Positions 24,101 through 33,543 of a stretch of 64,000 bases of DNA are shown here, piece after piece. Every line of letters begins with the position of its first letter. The first letter of the stretch is position 1. Source of the stretch: Brachycybe producta (taxonomy: Eukaryota > Arthropoda > Diplopoda > Playtdesmida > Andrognathidae); assembly GCA_036925085.1 (NCBI GenBank), contig JAUPFP010000030.1:2575045-2639044 (forward strand). Direction: 5' to 3'. Under the pieces are notes generated by a model. The model searched no databases, was not told the origin of the DNA, and saw only the letters and a program-made list of their open reading frames with translations. The position numbers were made by a program, and so were the translations under genes.

Positions 24101-27100
24101 ACCCAAAACGGGTTGGATGAACTGTAATTAATAATTATACATTTTTCCCTAAACTTTTAGCCCTGCTAATAATTAATTTGTCATTGGGTCATTGATTTTT
24201 GCAAACTTTTGGCTTTACTAATTATTGTCATTGGACCTTTGTGTTTTTTTCTGTTATGTTTTTTTTGTGGACAATATTTTATTGTTACTCCTTCTAAACA
24301 TTTCAACACTTGTCCAAAAATATATATTTATAAACACAAATTTTGTGCCATATTTCAACTGGAACAAGAAAATAATAATAATAATAATTGACTAAAAATG
24401 AAGGTCTTAAAGCCGTTTTTAAAATTCCATTTTTTTTTTTGGAACAAAAACAAAAAACAAAATGTAGGTCTGTGCATTAACTAACTACCATCAGAATCTA
24501 AAAAACTTAAATGTCTTTTTTAAAGTTATTTGGTCGAAATTACTGAATTAAGATTTTTCTTCCCCCTCCTCAACGGTAATGAAGGGGTAACGCCTTTCAG
24601 AGTAGAGTGGGCCTTTTTCAAGGTTCCATTTTCCAGAGATAATCATTTTTCTACTTGTTTTTTAAATTACAAAATGTAATATATCGTATCTTAAGTTGTC
24701 CGAACTTTTGGTTAAACACGTATTTTAAACAAATAGTTATTCACTACTGTATTTAAATCGACGTGATTTGTGCCACAAACACTCATAAAAAAACAGTAAA
24801 TGCCAATATAAATACCCTGGTTCTACCAAACTCTGATCAATTTGCAATTAATTTCGAACTAATTACCTGTCATGTTGTTATTTTTAAAGGTGTTCGCTCC
24901 AATCAAACAGAAATCGTGGACAATCCTGGCACGGGTTCCGTATTGACCACAACTACATCAACGAGTAATTCCAGAATGGCCGTAGGAGCCAAGCCTCCTT
25001 CGGCTCTTTCGGGAAGTCCGACCGAAGTACCAGTGGCTCGGAAAGTGCCCAGTGAAGCCACTGCGGCACAATCCGGTTAGAATCTAATAAGAAATAAAAC
25101 ACTTGTTAATTTAAAATTCTGTTGACATTTTTAGAAAATATACATTGCCTTAGCTTAATTGTTGCGTTAACTTTTCTCAGTGGTTCGAGAGCAAGGTGTG
25201 GCCAATCCGAGTTCGAGTAGAAGTACGACAACTACGACAACCAGATCGAATCCTGGAACGAATTCGCAAAACAGGGAAGAATCGTCGGAAAGTCAATTAG
25301 CTGCAGAAGAAGAATTGCTCGTAAGTTGCTTCCGAAAACTACTTTTTTAATTTAAAATTATTGCGATATTTATGAACCAGCTGATTGTCGAACACCGGTT
25401 ATTCTGCTGTTTCAGAATAGCAACACTAAGTGAGAAATTAAAAATGTCTTAGAAACTAGAACGGGTACCTGAATCATGTGTATTGTCATGTTGATATCTT
25501 TCAAAATGAACTTTTTTTATAAACAAAAATTAAATAGTTGGGTCATGTTCAAACAGACATAAAAACACAGACATAAAACGCTTATTTTGAAAGATATCAA
25601 TATGAAAACACGAGCTACCTTTCTAGTTTCTAAAACACATTCAAGTTTCATTTCATTTGCACCTAAAAAAAACAACGGAATAACCAGAGTTTGAGAGGAA
25701 TTTGCACTTTTAAAACCAGTTTAATAATATTTTTATAGTTCGATCGAGACAATGTTTAACCACCTCCCTTTTTGTTTCAAATAGGTACCTATGAGATCCA
25801 GATCTTTTTAATAAAAATAACAATTAAACTATAAATATTGTATTTGATACAATGGATTTTACTAAAAGCAAACTCCTGGCACTTCCATGTATTAGTTTTT
25901 GATCGATCTCTTTCATTAGATTTTTATTATTGAAGGGTTTTTTTGTTCTTCAATGCAAATCAACGCTTCAATGCAAGTGTTAGTTCATATTTTATAAGTG
26001 GGCAAAGTTAAAATTTCACTTTTACTTTTGGTTATTGTAATGTGTGTATTCATAATTAGATGCAATTGTTATATAAATTTGGTTAATTGACTTGGGTGTG
26101 ACAAACAAAAGAACGAAAATTCTTTCTCTCTACAAGGCACCTTTCATTATTTCAAATCATTAATCACATACATTATATATTGTACACTGTCCACTTTTTA
26201 ATGGCTCAAGCATTTTAAAAGCTTAATTATAATAAGCAATCTTAATGTTGGTCTTGTTTTTAATCAAAGAATTAAAACCAATTTGAAGACATTTCGAAAA
26301 CTCTTTTCCGTGTTCTTATCACTACAAAATTTACATATGAAATACTTATGTAACTAGAAATTTGTATCAGCAACTTTTAAAGTGTCCTAAAAAACACCCT
26401 AATTCTTTTCACCTAATATTTTATATTTTATTCTCAATTAGTGATTTTTTTTTGTAACTAAGTGCTTAAACTTAGTTAACTAGAAAACCTCAATTGATTT
26501 CTTAAAGTGGTTTTTAGGTGTAAACTCATCTTGAACTGTGTTTCTTTTGGAAGCAAAATTAAGAGAAACCTGAAAGTGTTTATAGAAACCAAGAAGGGTA
26601 GCTCAATCACTGAAGGTTGAACTACCCTTCTAGTTTCTAAAACACTTTCAATTTTTATACTTAAGAAAGACAGAATGACCAGAGTTTCAAAATCAGCTCC
26701 AAAGTATGCAGATGAAGGAGGAATATAGGAAATCGTATTATAGAACTCTTTAATAATTCTGCATTTCAGAAATTAATTGATAAAAAAAGTGTTTTAAAAC
26801 TAGAAAAGTAATTGAATAATTTAAGGATATATTTTCATACTGTGAAATGTTTTAAAATAAACTTTTATAGCGATTTGAAAATGACACAACTTCAAGCAGA
26901 TAATTTTTGTTAATTTTAATTTGTAAAATGCAGAATAATCAGATTTCCAAAATCAGCTCTTCATGTATGGCAACGTTAAAATGTTTGAATATTTAGATTG
27001 CTCTAATTAGTACATTTTTTTCGCCATAAATCTAAACCTAGGCTGAGGGATTTACGGAGGTTTACGACGTGCCACGAACCATTGCCAAGGTAAAAGGAGC

Positions 27101-29984
27101 CAAATGTATCGGATGCCTGCCATCGAACCAACCAACGACACGAACACGTATCCAACTATCCGACGATCCTGGAAGTGATCCGGGTCCATTGGCAGTGGAC
27201 GCCAGTTCGCAATCGACAGAAAAACACCATGGAGCAGTGGCTCCGAATCCGACTTCGAGTGACTTCAAGAACACGAATCAGGAAATCACGAGCGGTGTCG
27301 GAAGTGGAGCCGAACCAATACAACCAACACAACAACCTTCCGTATCGGCAGTTACTTCGGAACAGGACGCCGGGGATGAGGGTGTCGGAGGTGGAGACCT
27401 GATGGGCACCGAAGTTGAAGAGGACCTGCAAACACAACAATCGCCGCATTACGAGTATTACGATCAAGACGAATTCGACATGAATAAAGACGGTGATCCA
27501 GTCGTTAATAATCCGACTTCCAGCACTGCAAAGACTTCGAGGTACGGCTCAAGACACAGATCGACATCAAGTCGAATCGGTCGATTAACATCTTTATTTA
27601 CGAACAGTGTGTCTCCTTCGTCAACTACGTCGACATCATCGACACGATCGCCGATTGCACCGCAGACGCCGCCACCGAATGCAGTTCGACGTCAGCATCA
27701 TCTACTCCACGGTTCCGACACTCCGGCCAAAAGATGTGATCCTACCGTTTGCAAACTACCGACATGTTTCTGTGGAGGAAATCAAATCATTCCCGGTATG
27801 AGTCATTTTGTATGGGTTGGAAAAAAACCACACACAGATCACTTTTTTTTGCTGATCGATTTCGACAGTAAAATGAAGTCGGGTTGTCGTCAAAATCGAC
27901 CCCTTCGAATATTTCCATAAAAATACATTCCAACCACATTGCAAACACTGCTCAGCCTCAAAGCACAATGCAACCACAAATCAACCACCTGCAACTTCAT
28001 TGTGTAGTCGAAGTCGATCACCAAAAGTGGTCTGTGTGCCAAGAGCGTTTTATACAGTCGAAAAAGTGTTTCATTTTTTTACATTTTCAGGAATTGTACT
28101 GAAATTTCAGAAGAAAGCTTATCATTTTCAATGATTTTGACACTAGAAGAGTAAAAGAAATTGAATAAATAATTTTCATGATGATATTTTTTTGAAAATT
28201 ATCTCTTTACTGCAGTTAGAAAAAGCCGAAATTTTATAAGTTTTCTGTAAATTGAAAAATTAAAATGAACAATTTTAAAATTACAATACACAGTTTATTT
28301 TTTTAAAAATAGCATCATGAAATTTATCTACACAATTTCGTTGACTCTTCTAGTGTCAAATAAATTCTGAATGACCCATGTCCATTACACAAACTAGAAT
28401 GGGTATTTTCATGTTTGATATCGTTTAAAATCAACATTTTATGTGAATTTGAAAATGACCAAATTTTAAATAGACGATATTTTAACATTTTTGAAAATAT
28501 AAAACATGAAAATATGACTAAGTGGTTCAAAGCTATTGTACCATTCTAGTTTCTAACACACGTTCAATTTCCACTTAGTGTTTCAATGGAATTTTTGTAC
28601 GTTTGTGTTTGGATGACAGGTGGACTTAAATTGGACGATATACCTCAGATGGTTTTGATTACTTTCGATGACGCCGTCAACGACATCAACTGGCCACTTT
28701 ACGAACAATTGTTTTACAAAGGCCGTAAAAATCCTCACGGATGTCCGATTGCGGCCACATTTTACGTCTCGCACGAGTGGACGGATTACGGCAAAGTTCA
28801 GACATTGTACTCGGATGGACACGAGATCGCCTCTCATTCCATAACGTAAGTGTCTCGATCTAGAAGACTAGAAAGTGCCTCAATCTAGAGAGTATAACTT
28901 CATAGGGGCAAAATTAAGAGAAACTAGAAAGTGTTTTAGAAACTAGAAGGGTAACTCAATCAATTATGGGTATTTTCATGTTGATATCTTTCAAAATAAG
29001 CTCTTCATGTCAGTTTGAAATTGACACAACTTTAAGCAGACATTTTTTTTTTCAGATTTTTGTCTATAAAAAGTTTATTTTGAAAGATATCAAACATTCA
29101 AAGCTACCATTCTAGTTTTTAACACACTTTCAAATAAAAAGAATGACTTATTATAACTTCACTCTATGATCTTTTCTCGTGTTCATTTTTCCAGACATAG
29201 TTTCGGCCAAGACTTTTCCAAAGTGAAATGGGAAGATGAAATCTATGGACAGAAAGAAATCCTGAGTACTTATGCCGGAATTAAGTACGACGACATTCAA
29301 GGAATGCGATCTCCATTCCTGCAAATAGGTGGTAACAAACAATACACAATGTTGTACGAGAACAATTTCACGTACGATTCGTCGATGCCAGTCTACGAAA
29401 ACAAACCTCCTTTCTGGCCATACACACTAGACAGTGCTCTTCCGCACGAGTGTATGATCCCTCCGTGTCCAACTCTATCTTTTCCCGGTGTCTGGGAAAT
29501 TCCGTTGGTCATGTGGGTTGATCTGAACGGTGGACGTTGTAGCATGGCCGATGCCTGTTCCAATCCACCTACGGCCGAAGGTGTCTACAAAATGCTCGTT
29601 AAAAACTTCGAACGCCACTATCTTACGAACCGTGCTCCTTTCGGACTCTTTTACCATTCGGCTTGGTTCGCAATTCCGCATCATCGTGAAGGTTTCGAAG
29701 CATTCCTCGATGCTCTCGTCACCATGGACGATGTTTTTCTCATCACATCCTCGCAACTCATCGAATGGATGAGAAATCCGACTCCGTTGGCTAAAGTCAA
29801 AGAGTTTCCTGCGTGGCAGTGCCATTCAAAGGACAGAGTTCCTCCTTGTAAGAAACCTAAAGTGTGTAACTTATGGTTTAAAGGAGGAGTTCGTTACATG
29901 AAAACGTGTCAACCGTGCCCATCTGTTTATCCTTGGGTGACAAATACGGGCTCGAAGAATCAGACTAGTTCGCAAACGACTTGA
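20991..29984 (+). CDS. Cda5: Chitin deacetylase, Cda5 type (CBM14 + long linker + NodB deacetylase); 5' signal-peptide exon not found
   Basis: Six coding exons join in frame: 20991-21188, 24890-25075, 25181-25320, 27042-27795, 28620-28845 and 29195-29984, stop TGA at 29982. All introns are GT-AG, with phases 1,1,0,1,2. The joined product is about 763 residues. It starts with a six-cysteine CBM14 chitin-binding domain, continues through about 360 residues of Ser/Thr/Pro/Gln-rich linker, and ends in a carbohydrate esterase 4 (NodB) domain. Visible motifs are TFDDA (catalytic Asp and metal Asp), SHSITH (metal His pair, formed only after splicing exons 5 and 6), RSPF, FTYDSSM and FYHSAWF, so it should be active. 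The family removes acetyl groups from chitin in the extracellular matrix or cuticle. CBM14 plus a long linker without an LDLa module matches the Cda5 group. The first exon here opens two bases into a codon, so a signal-peptide exon ending in phase 1 must lie upstream; I could not find it. Confidence 0.93.
21230..21400. mobile_element. Family H inverted repeat next to a Cda5 donor
   Basis: ACGGACCACTTTTGGTGGTCG and CGACCACCAAAAGTGGCCTG are inverse ends; GCAACCACGTTGTAACCAC lies in the middle. It begins about 40 bp past the CBM14 exon. Confidence 0.7.
21478..21988. mobile_element. Two adjacent family A elements in Cda5 intron
   Basis: Copy one is at 21478-21658 and copy two at 21659-21988. The second ends GAATATTAGCTGTTCATAAA then CCATCTTAA, close to the CCACCTTAA family end. 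Confidence 0.75.
22905..23441 (-). mobile_element. Element D, copy 1 (microsatellite-ended repeat)
   Basis: It matches 58358-58706 in the opposite orientation: CCAGGTCTGTG + (GT)n end, AATTTATATAAATTT, a GA-rich segment, GCGCATGCGC, and GGGAGCAAAATT...CGGGTTACC end. The GTCAT..ATGACGGG part can form a short hairpin. Enlarged by a nested family B variant. Confidence 0.7.
23261..23401. mobile_element. Short family B variant nested in element D
   Basis: Palindrome bounded by ACAGGCAATTATGCCCAGC and GCTGGGCACAATTGCCTG, with AATTTCTAATTGGATTTG inside. Confidence 0.7.
23538..23926. mobile_element. Family A element in Cda5 intron
   Basis: Full arms are present: GGTGGTTTTTAAGATGTAAAC at the left and ATCAGCTGTTTGTAAACCAT at the right, with GAAATTAGAAGGGTAACTC inside. 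Confidence 0.75.
24890..27795 (+). CDS. Cda5: Cda5 linker exons (Ser/Thr-rich, low complexity)
   Basis: Exons 24890-25075, 25181-25320 and 27042-27795 encode the linker. It is rich in Ser, Thr, Pro and Gln with short Thr runs (TTTTSTS, TTTTTTR), an acidic patch (YEYYDQDEFDMNKDGD) and a basic patch before the deacetylase domain. Such sequence is probably disordered and heavily O-glycosylated. The last exon ends with a Cys-containing segment (CDPTVCKLPTCFCGG) that leads into the catalytic domain, as in other Cda5-like proteins. Intron 24890-side donor is GTTAGA, an unusual but GT donor. Confidence 0.85.
25371..25730. mobile_element. Family A element in Cda5 intron
   Basis: Left TTATGAACCAGCTGATTGTCG, right TTTCTAGTTTCTAAAACAC then AACCAGAGTTTGAGAGG. 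Confidence 0.72.
26505..26975. mobile_element. Two family A elements in Cda5 intron
   Basis: 26505-26700 has arms meeting almost directly (AACCAAGAAGGGTAGCTC... / ...CTACCCTTCTAGTTTC), so it lacks most of the core. 26740-26975 is a diverged second copy. Confidence 0.68.
27813..28058. mobile_element. Family H inverted repeat next to a Cda5 donor
   Basis: ACACACAGATCACTTTTTTT and CGATCACCAAAAGTGGTCTG are the ends. It starts about 17 bp beyond the exon end at 27795. Confidence 0.7.
28115..28580. mobile_element. Family A-like palindrome plus family A element in Cda5 intron
   Basis: 28138-28361 is an inverted repeat bounded by GACACTAGAAGAGT and GACTCTTCTAGTGTC, a diverged relative. 28375-28575 keeps CAAACTAGAATGGGTATTTT and CATTCTAGTTTCTAACACAC. 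Confidence 0.6.
28620..29984 (+). CDS. Cda5: Cda5 catalytic exons (polysaccharide deacetylase, CE4)
   Basis: Exons 28620-28845 and 29195-29984. The first carries DDIPQMVLITFDDAVND (motif 1) and ends inside motif 2. Splicing AC|A restores the Thr codon and creates SHSITHSFG. The second carries MRSPF (motif 3), YDSSM (motif 4) and GLFYHSAWF (motif 5), then a cysteine-rich C-terminal segment. No key residue is missing. The 349 bp intron between them holds a family A repeat. Confidence 0.94.
28890..29142. mobile_element. Family A element in the last Cda5 intron
   Basis: It has TTTTAGAAACTAGAAGGGTA and the inverse CTACCATTCTAGTTTTTAAC, with the GATATCTTTCAAAATAAGC core. It makes up most of the 349 bp intron. 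Confidence 0.75.
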
Positions 29985-30591
29985 AACAGACTCATGCAAT
30001 GGACATATAAAACAATATACATGATGTATTATAAATTTGCAAACTGATTATGCAACATTCTTGCCACATTTGCATATAATTTGCATTTTTTTTTTTGGTC
30101 ACTTTTTTTCTCTCGTCCTCTTGTCCGCACACAAACACGGGTTGTAATTTGGTTTTTTTGTGTTTTTTTTACAATTTTATTGGACAAGAATGGGTATTTT
30201 GGGCCAATATAATATGGATTATGATACTGGAAGAGGAATAGCAGCTATAACTGTATCAGCATACGGAGCTATATAGGTTTTAGCAAGTGGTCAATTTTTT
30301 TTTTTACTTTCATTTTTGCATTTTTAATTTGCAGTTGGTTTACGATGTTTCTACTTTTCTGTTTTTATTCCATCATATCATTTAAATAATTATTCACTTG
30401 CAAGCCTATTTTTTTGTTGTTGTCATTTATTAAAGAGCAATTATATTTTTGATTGCTCAAAATCAATCAATTTCTTCTGTTTGTTTTTTTAAATTGTGGG
30501 CAGGACAGTGAGTCAGGGAATGACCATTGTGTGGGAGTGGAGGGGAGAGTGGTGGTCAGTTGGTCACTCTAGGATACAAATAAGTAGCCGA
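29985..30591. other. Cda5 3' flank
   Basis: It should contain the 3' UTR. No canonical AATAAA is seen close to the stop; a weak ATTAAA is at 30431. Confidence 0.4.
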
Positions 30592-31351
30592 TACAGGGTG
30601 CTCTAGAAAATATTCTAACAATTTCTGGCAGTTATACATATAAGACGAGATATGCGGACATGATGTTCCACAGACTCCAGACTCACTGAGACTCCAAATA
30701 TCGTTAGAACAGAGTTATCGGCCGAGTAATTTAGGTCCAAATTCGAGAAGGAAACTTAGCACTTGAACTTCAACTTGATTCTCTGAGCAGGGTTACAAGG
30801 TAGAAAAGCCCAGTTCAAATATGCACTCAATAAAACAGGGTTTTCTGTGTTGATACTTAGTTGAAACCGTGTTATTAGGTTTTAAGATGAAATTCACGTC
30901 TCAAGTTTCTTGTGTCCAATTTGAGCAATATTGTTACAAGAGGTGTTTTTTTTCTGCACATGTGGTCGAACCATTAGTGACCACTATGGAGGGTTTGTTC
31001 ATGGCGAAATTCCTAAATTTTGTCATTTCCACAATTCAGTTACGGTTATCTACAATTTAATTATGAATATCTATAATTAAATCGTGCATATATGTATTTA
31101 AATTGCGGATTACGGATATCCATAATTGGGACATTTTGACATGAACAGTCTTCCATTCTGGTTCGACCACATGTGCAGGAAAAAAAAACATGCCGAAGTA
31201 TTTTACAAAAATATGAGGCACGTGTGTCTGTAATGATTGCCTACTACGAGGGGCTAAGTAGCAATCCTCAATGGTGAAATATCATTTTTGAGCTTCTAAA
31301 ATTAATTCTAAATTATGTCTTGAATTAAGGACATTTTGGAGCACCCTGTAT
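30592..31351. mobile_element. Mariner-like MITE (family K)
   Basis: Inverse ends TACAGGGTGCTCTAGAAAAT and ACATTTTGGAGCACCCTGTA with TA at the flanks. The CAGGGTG... end style is common in Tc1/mariner relatives. No transposase ORF. A family F copy (30728-30915) and an inner inverted pair (GCACATGTGGTCGAACCA / TGGTTCGACCACATGTGC) lie inside. Confidence 0.7.
30728..30915. mobile_element. Family F element nested in family K
   Basis: It starts AGGTCCAAATTCGAGAAGG, has CACTTGAACTTCAACTTG, and ends near CACGTCTCAAGTTTCTTGTG. Confidence 0.6.
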
Positions 31352-31714
31352 AGGCTTGTCTTTATTTAGGAATATTTTTTTTGTATTGAATATTGGATTG
31401 TTGTTCTTTTTTTTAAGTTATTTTACATTTTATTTGTGAAAGAAATATTTGTGTGATTTCTTTTTCTTTTTTTCACAATTTATTTCCTTATTCCATTTTT
31501 TATTATATAATTCGACCTAATTATTTAAATTTATTATAAAGTAATTATCTGACATATCATTTTTTGGGCGATTTTTTTTAAAAATGTTTTATACATCATT
31601 TATGTGATGTCAGAAATAATAATAGGTCTAAAAAATCATTTTTTTTGGAGGAAAAAAAAATATTAAAATATGATTAATATAAACGTTTCATTATCATTTA
31701 TTTTCGTTATTTTA

Positions 31715-32035
31715 GTTTGTTAAGGTGTTTTGAAGGCGTAAATACCCTCTTACGAATTCTGATTATTCTGCCTTTCAGGTGCAAAATGAAGAGAAATTTG
31801 AAAGAGTCTTGAAAACTAGAAGAGTAAATCAAGATGATTTTAGTCTTTATGGTTTCTTATTAACTTCTTATTGCAATTTCGAATTATCGTGTTTTTTTTT
31901 CACTTCACATTGGGCCAAAAATAAAAAATAAAAATCTTAAATGTGAAAATTCGGCCATTTTCAAACTGTCATAAATTGTTTATTTTTTTTTTAAAGCGAG
32001 ATGAAAATCCTAAAACATTGTCTAGTTTTAATTAA
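31715..32035. mobile_element. Family A element, diverged right arm
   Basis: It opens TTAAGGTGTTTTGAAGGCG and contains GAAAACTAGAAGAGTAAATC. The right arm decays after ATGAAAATCC. Confidence 0.6.
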
Positions 32036-32504
32036 CTAATCAAGGAATAATAAATATGCCAAAGGCAGTTTTTAATTAATTATAAAAATGCCTTTTATTA
32101 TTACTGATGTAAATAAATTCAATGAATTTCATAATATAAACTAATTTAATGAAAATCTTAATTTAATTACAGATACTTCAGTTAATTTTAAATATTTTCA
32201 AAATTTCATTTCATTTTATTAAAAGTTTTCAGAAATGTTTGATAGTCACCTCTTATCGCCTCCTCCGAGGTGGTTAAGGTAAAACTTAGGAAATTCTTCC
32301 CTTGAATAAGTTTCTCGTCACTGAGCTCATTTGATATCGCAATTGGCCCGTTTTTAATTCTCAATCAACGGTTATTTTCGGCCTAGACGCGCGCCCAGAG
32401 CCCCAATTGTTTGAAGTCCCAAAAAGTTCAAAACTTTCGTCAAATATATACAGTATGCACATACACACAATTGTCAAACACCATGGACCATTAAATCCAC
32501 CAGC

Positions 32505-32700
32505 GTCCAAGAGGCTTAGCACACAAACCACATTTAATCACTTTTCAACTGCAAAATGAAGTCGCATGTGGTTGAGCTGTGGTTGCAATGTGATTTTTGT
32601 TTTAAAAACGCAAGGTGGTCGATTTTGGCGACATCCCGATTTCATTTTGCAATCAAAAAGTGGTCAAAAAGTGGTCTGTGTTCTAAAAGCCTTACAGCCT
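32505..32700. mobile_element. Family H inverted repeat
   Basis: TTAGCACACAAACCAC and AAGTGGTCTGTGTTCTAAAA are the ends; it lies within duplication unit 1 and has no clear counterpart in unit 2. Confidence 0.6.
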
Positions 32701-33017
32701 CAACAATTATAAAACGTGCCAGTGTTCTCAGTTTCTCATTGATATTCATAGGGTTCCTTAATTTAGTGTCATAAATTGCGCTCGTTTTTTTTAGATTCAG
32801 TTCGTACATTTGTCTAAAAAAACGCATGCACACAACGCACAAGTGACAGGCGCTAAAAATTTGCATATTATGTTAATTGCATTCTGAAAAGGAGAGGAGA
32901 TAAAAAGGGGAATAAAAAGCTGATGAGAAAAAGTGAAGCACAACGAAAATGAAACAAAACTGTTATCGATTTCCTGGAGAAAGTGTAAGGACTCATAATC
33001 ATAAGGGCTACTGACGT

Positions 33018-33543
33018 TCAACAACCATTATCAAATGAAACAATTGTGGAGTAAACAGAATTATCCGTTCCGACGTGACTTCGTTCAGAACAAACTTCGT
33101 TACTCATACTCGATGGCAATAAATCGGGTCTATCTGGCATAACGTACCCGCTGTTACATCCGTCCTGCTCCTGCCGTTCCTGTTGTTGTTGCTTCCTACC
33201 ATTCATAGTTTCCATAAACAACAACAGTCTCGGTAATGGTTGCGGTGCTTTTTGAAAACCGAAACGCATTGTTGCCGTTGCCGTTGCCGAATGAGCCGAT
33301 GCGAGTGTGTTGAAAGAACCTCCACATCCTGTAGTAGGCTTCAGTTTCGGTGGTCTCGGAGGCACCCGTTCCGATCGTGGTGATGACGGCACACTCGATG
33401 CGCCATACGAAAGATACATCAACGAAGTCGATCTCGGTGGAAGAGGAGGAAGTGGAATCAACGGAGGCGGTGGAAACTGAGTTTCTTGCAACTGTCTTCG
33501 AGAATCTTCTTCTTCTTCTTCTCCTCTTCCACCTCCTCCTCTT
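33018..33543 (-). CDS. Cytoplasmic-tail exon of Ig receptor copy 1
   Basis: The acceptor TAAAG is followed by one base completing a Val codon, then a Gly/Glu-rich stretch (RGGGGRGEEEEED), proline-rich segments (FPPPPLIPLPPLPPRSTS), PPRPPKLKP, a Gln-rich run, and two tyrosine motifs near the end: GYVMPDRPDLLP and DNSVYSTIVSF. SVYSTI fits the ITIM consensus S/I/V/L-x-Y-x-x-I/V/L. YVMP has Pro at +3, as in Crk-type SH2 ligands. Function is inferred from motifs only. Confidence 0.82.

Noticed and set aside
27156..27467. Minus-strand open frame across the Cda5 linker exon
   Set aside because: Shadow of the plus-strand exon, no homology.
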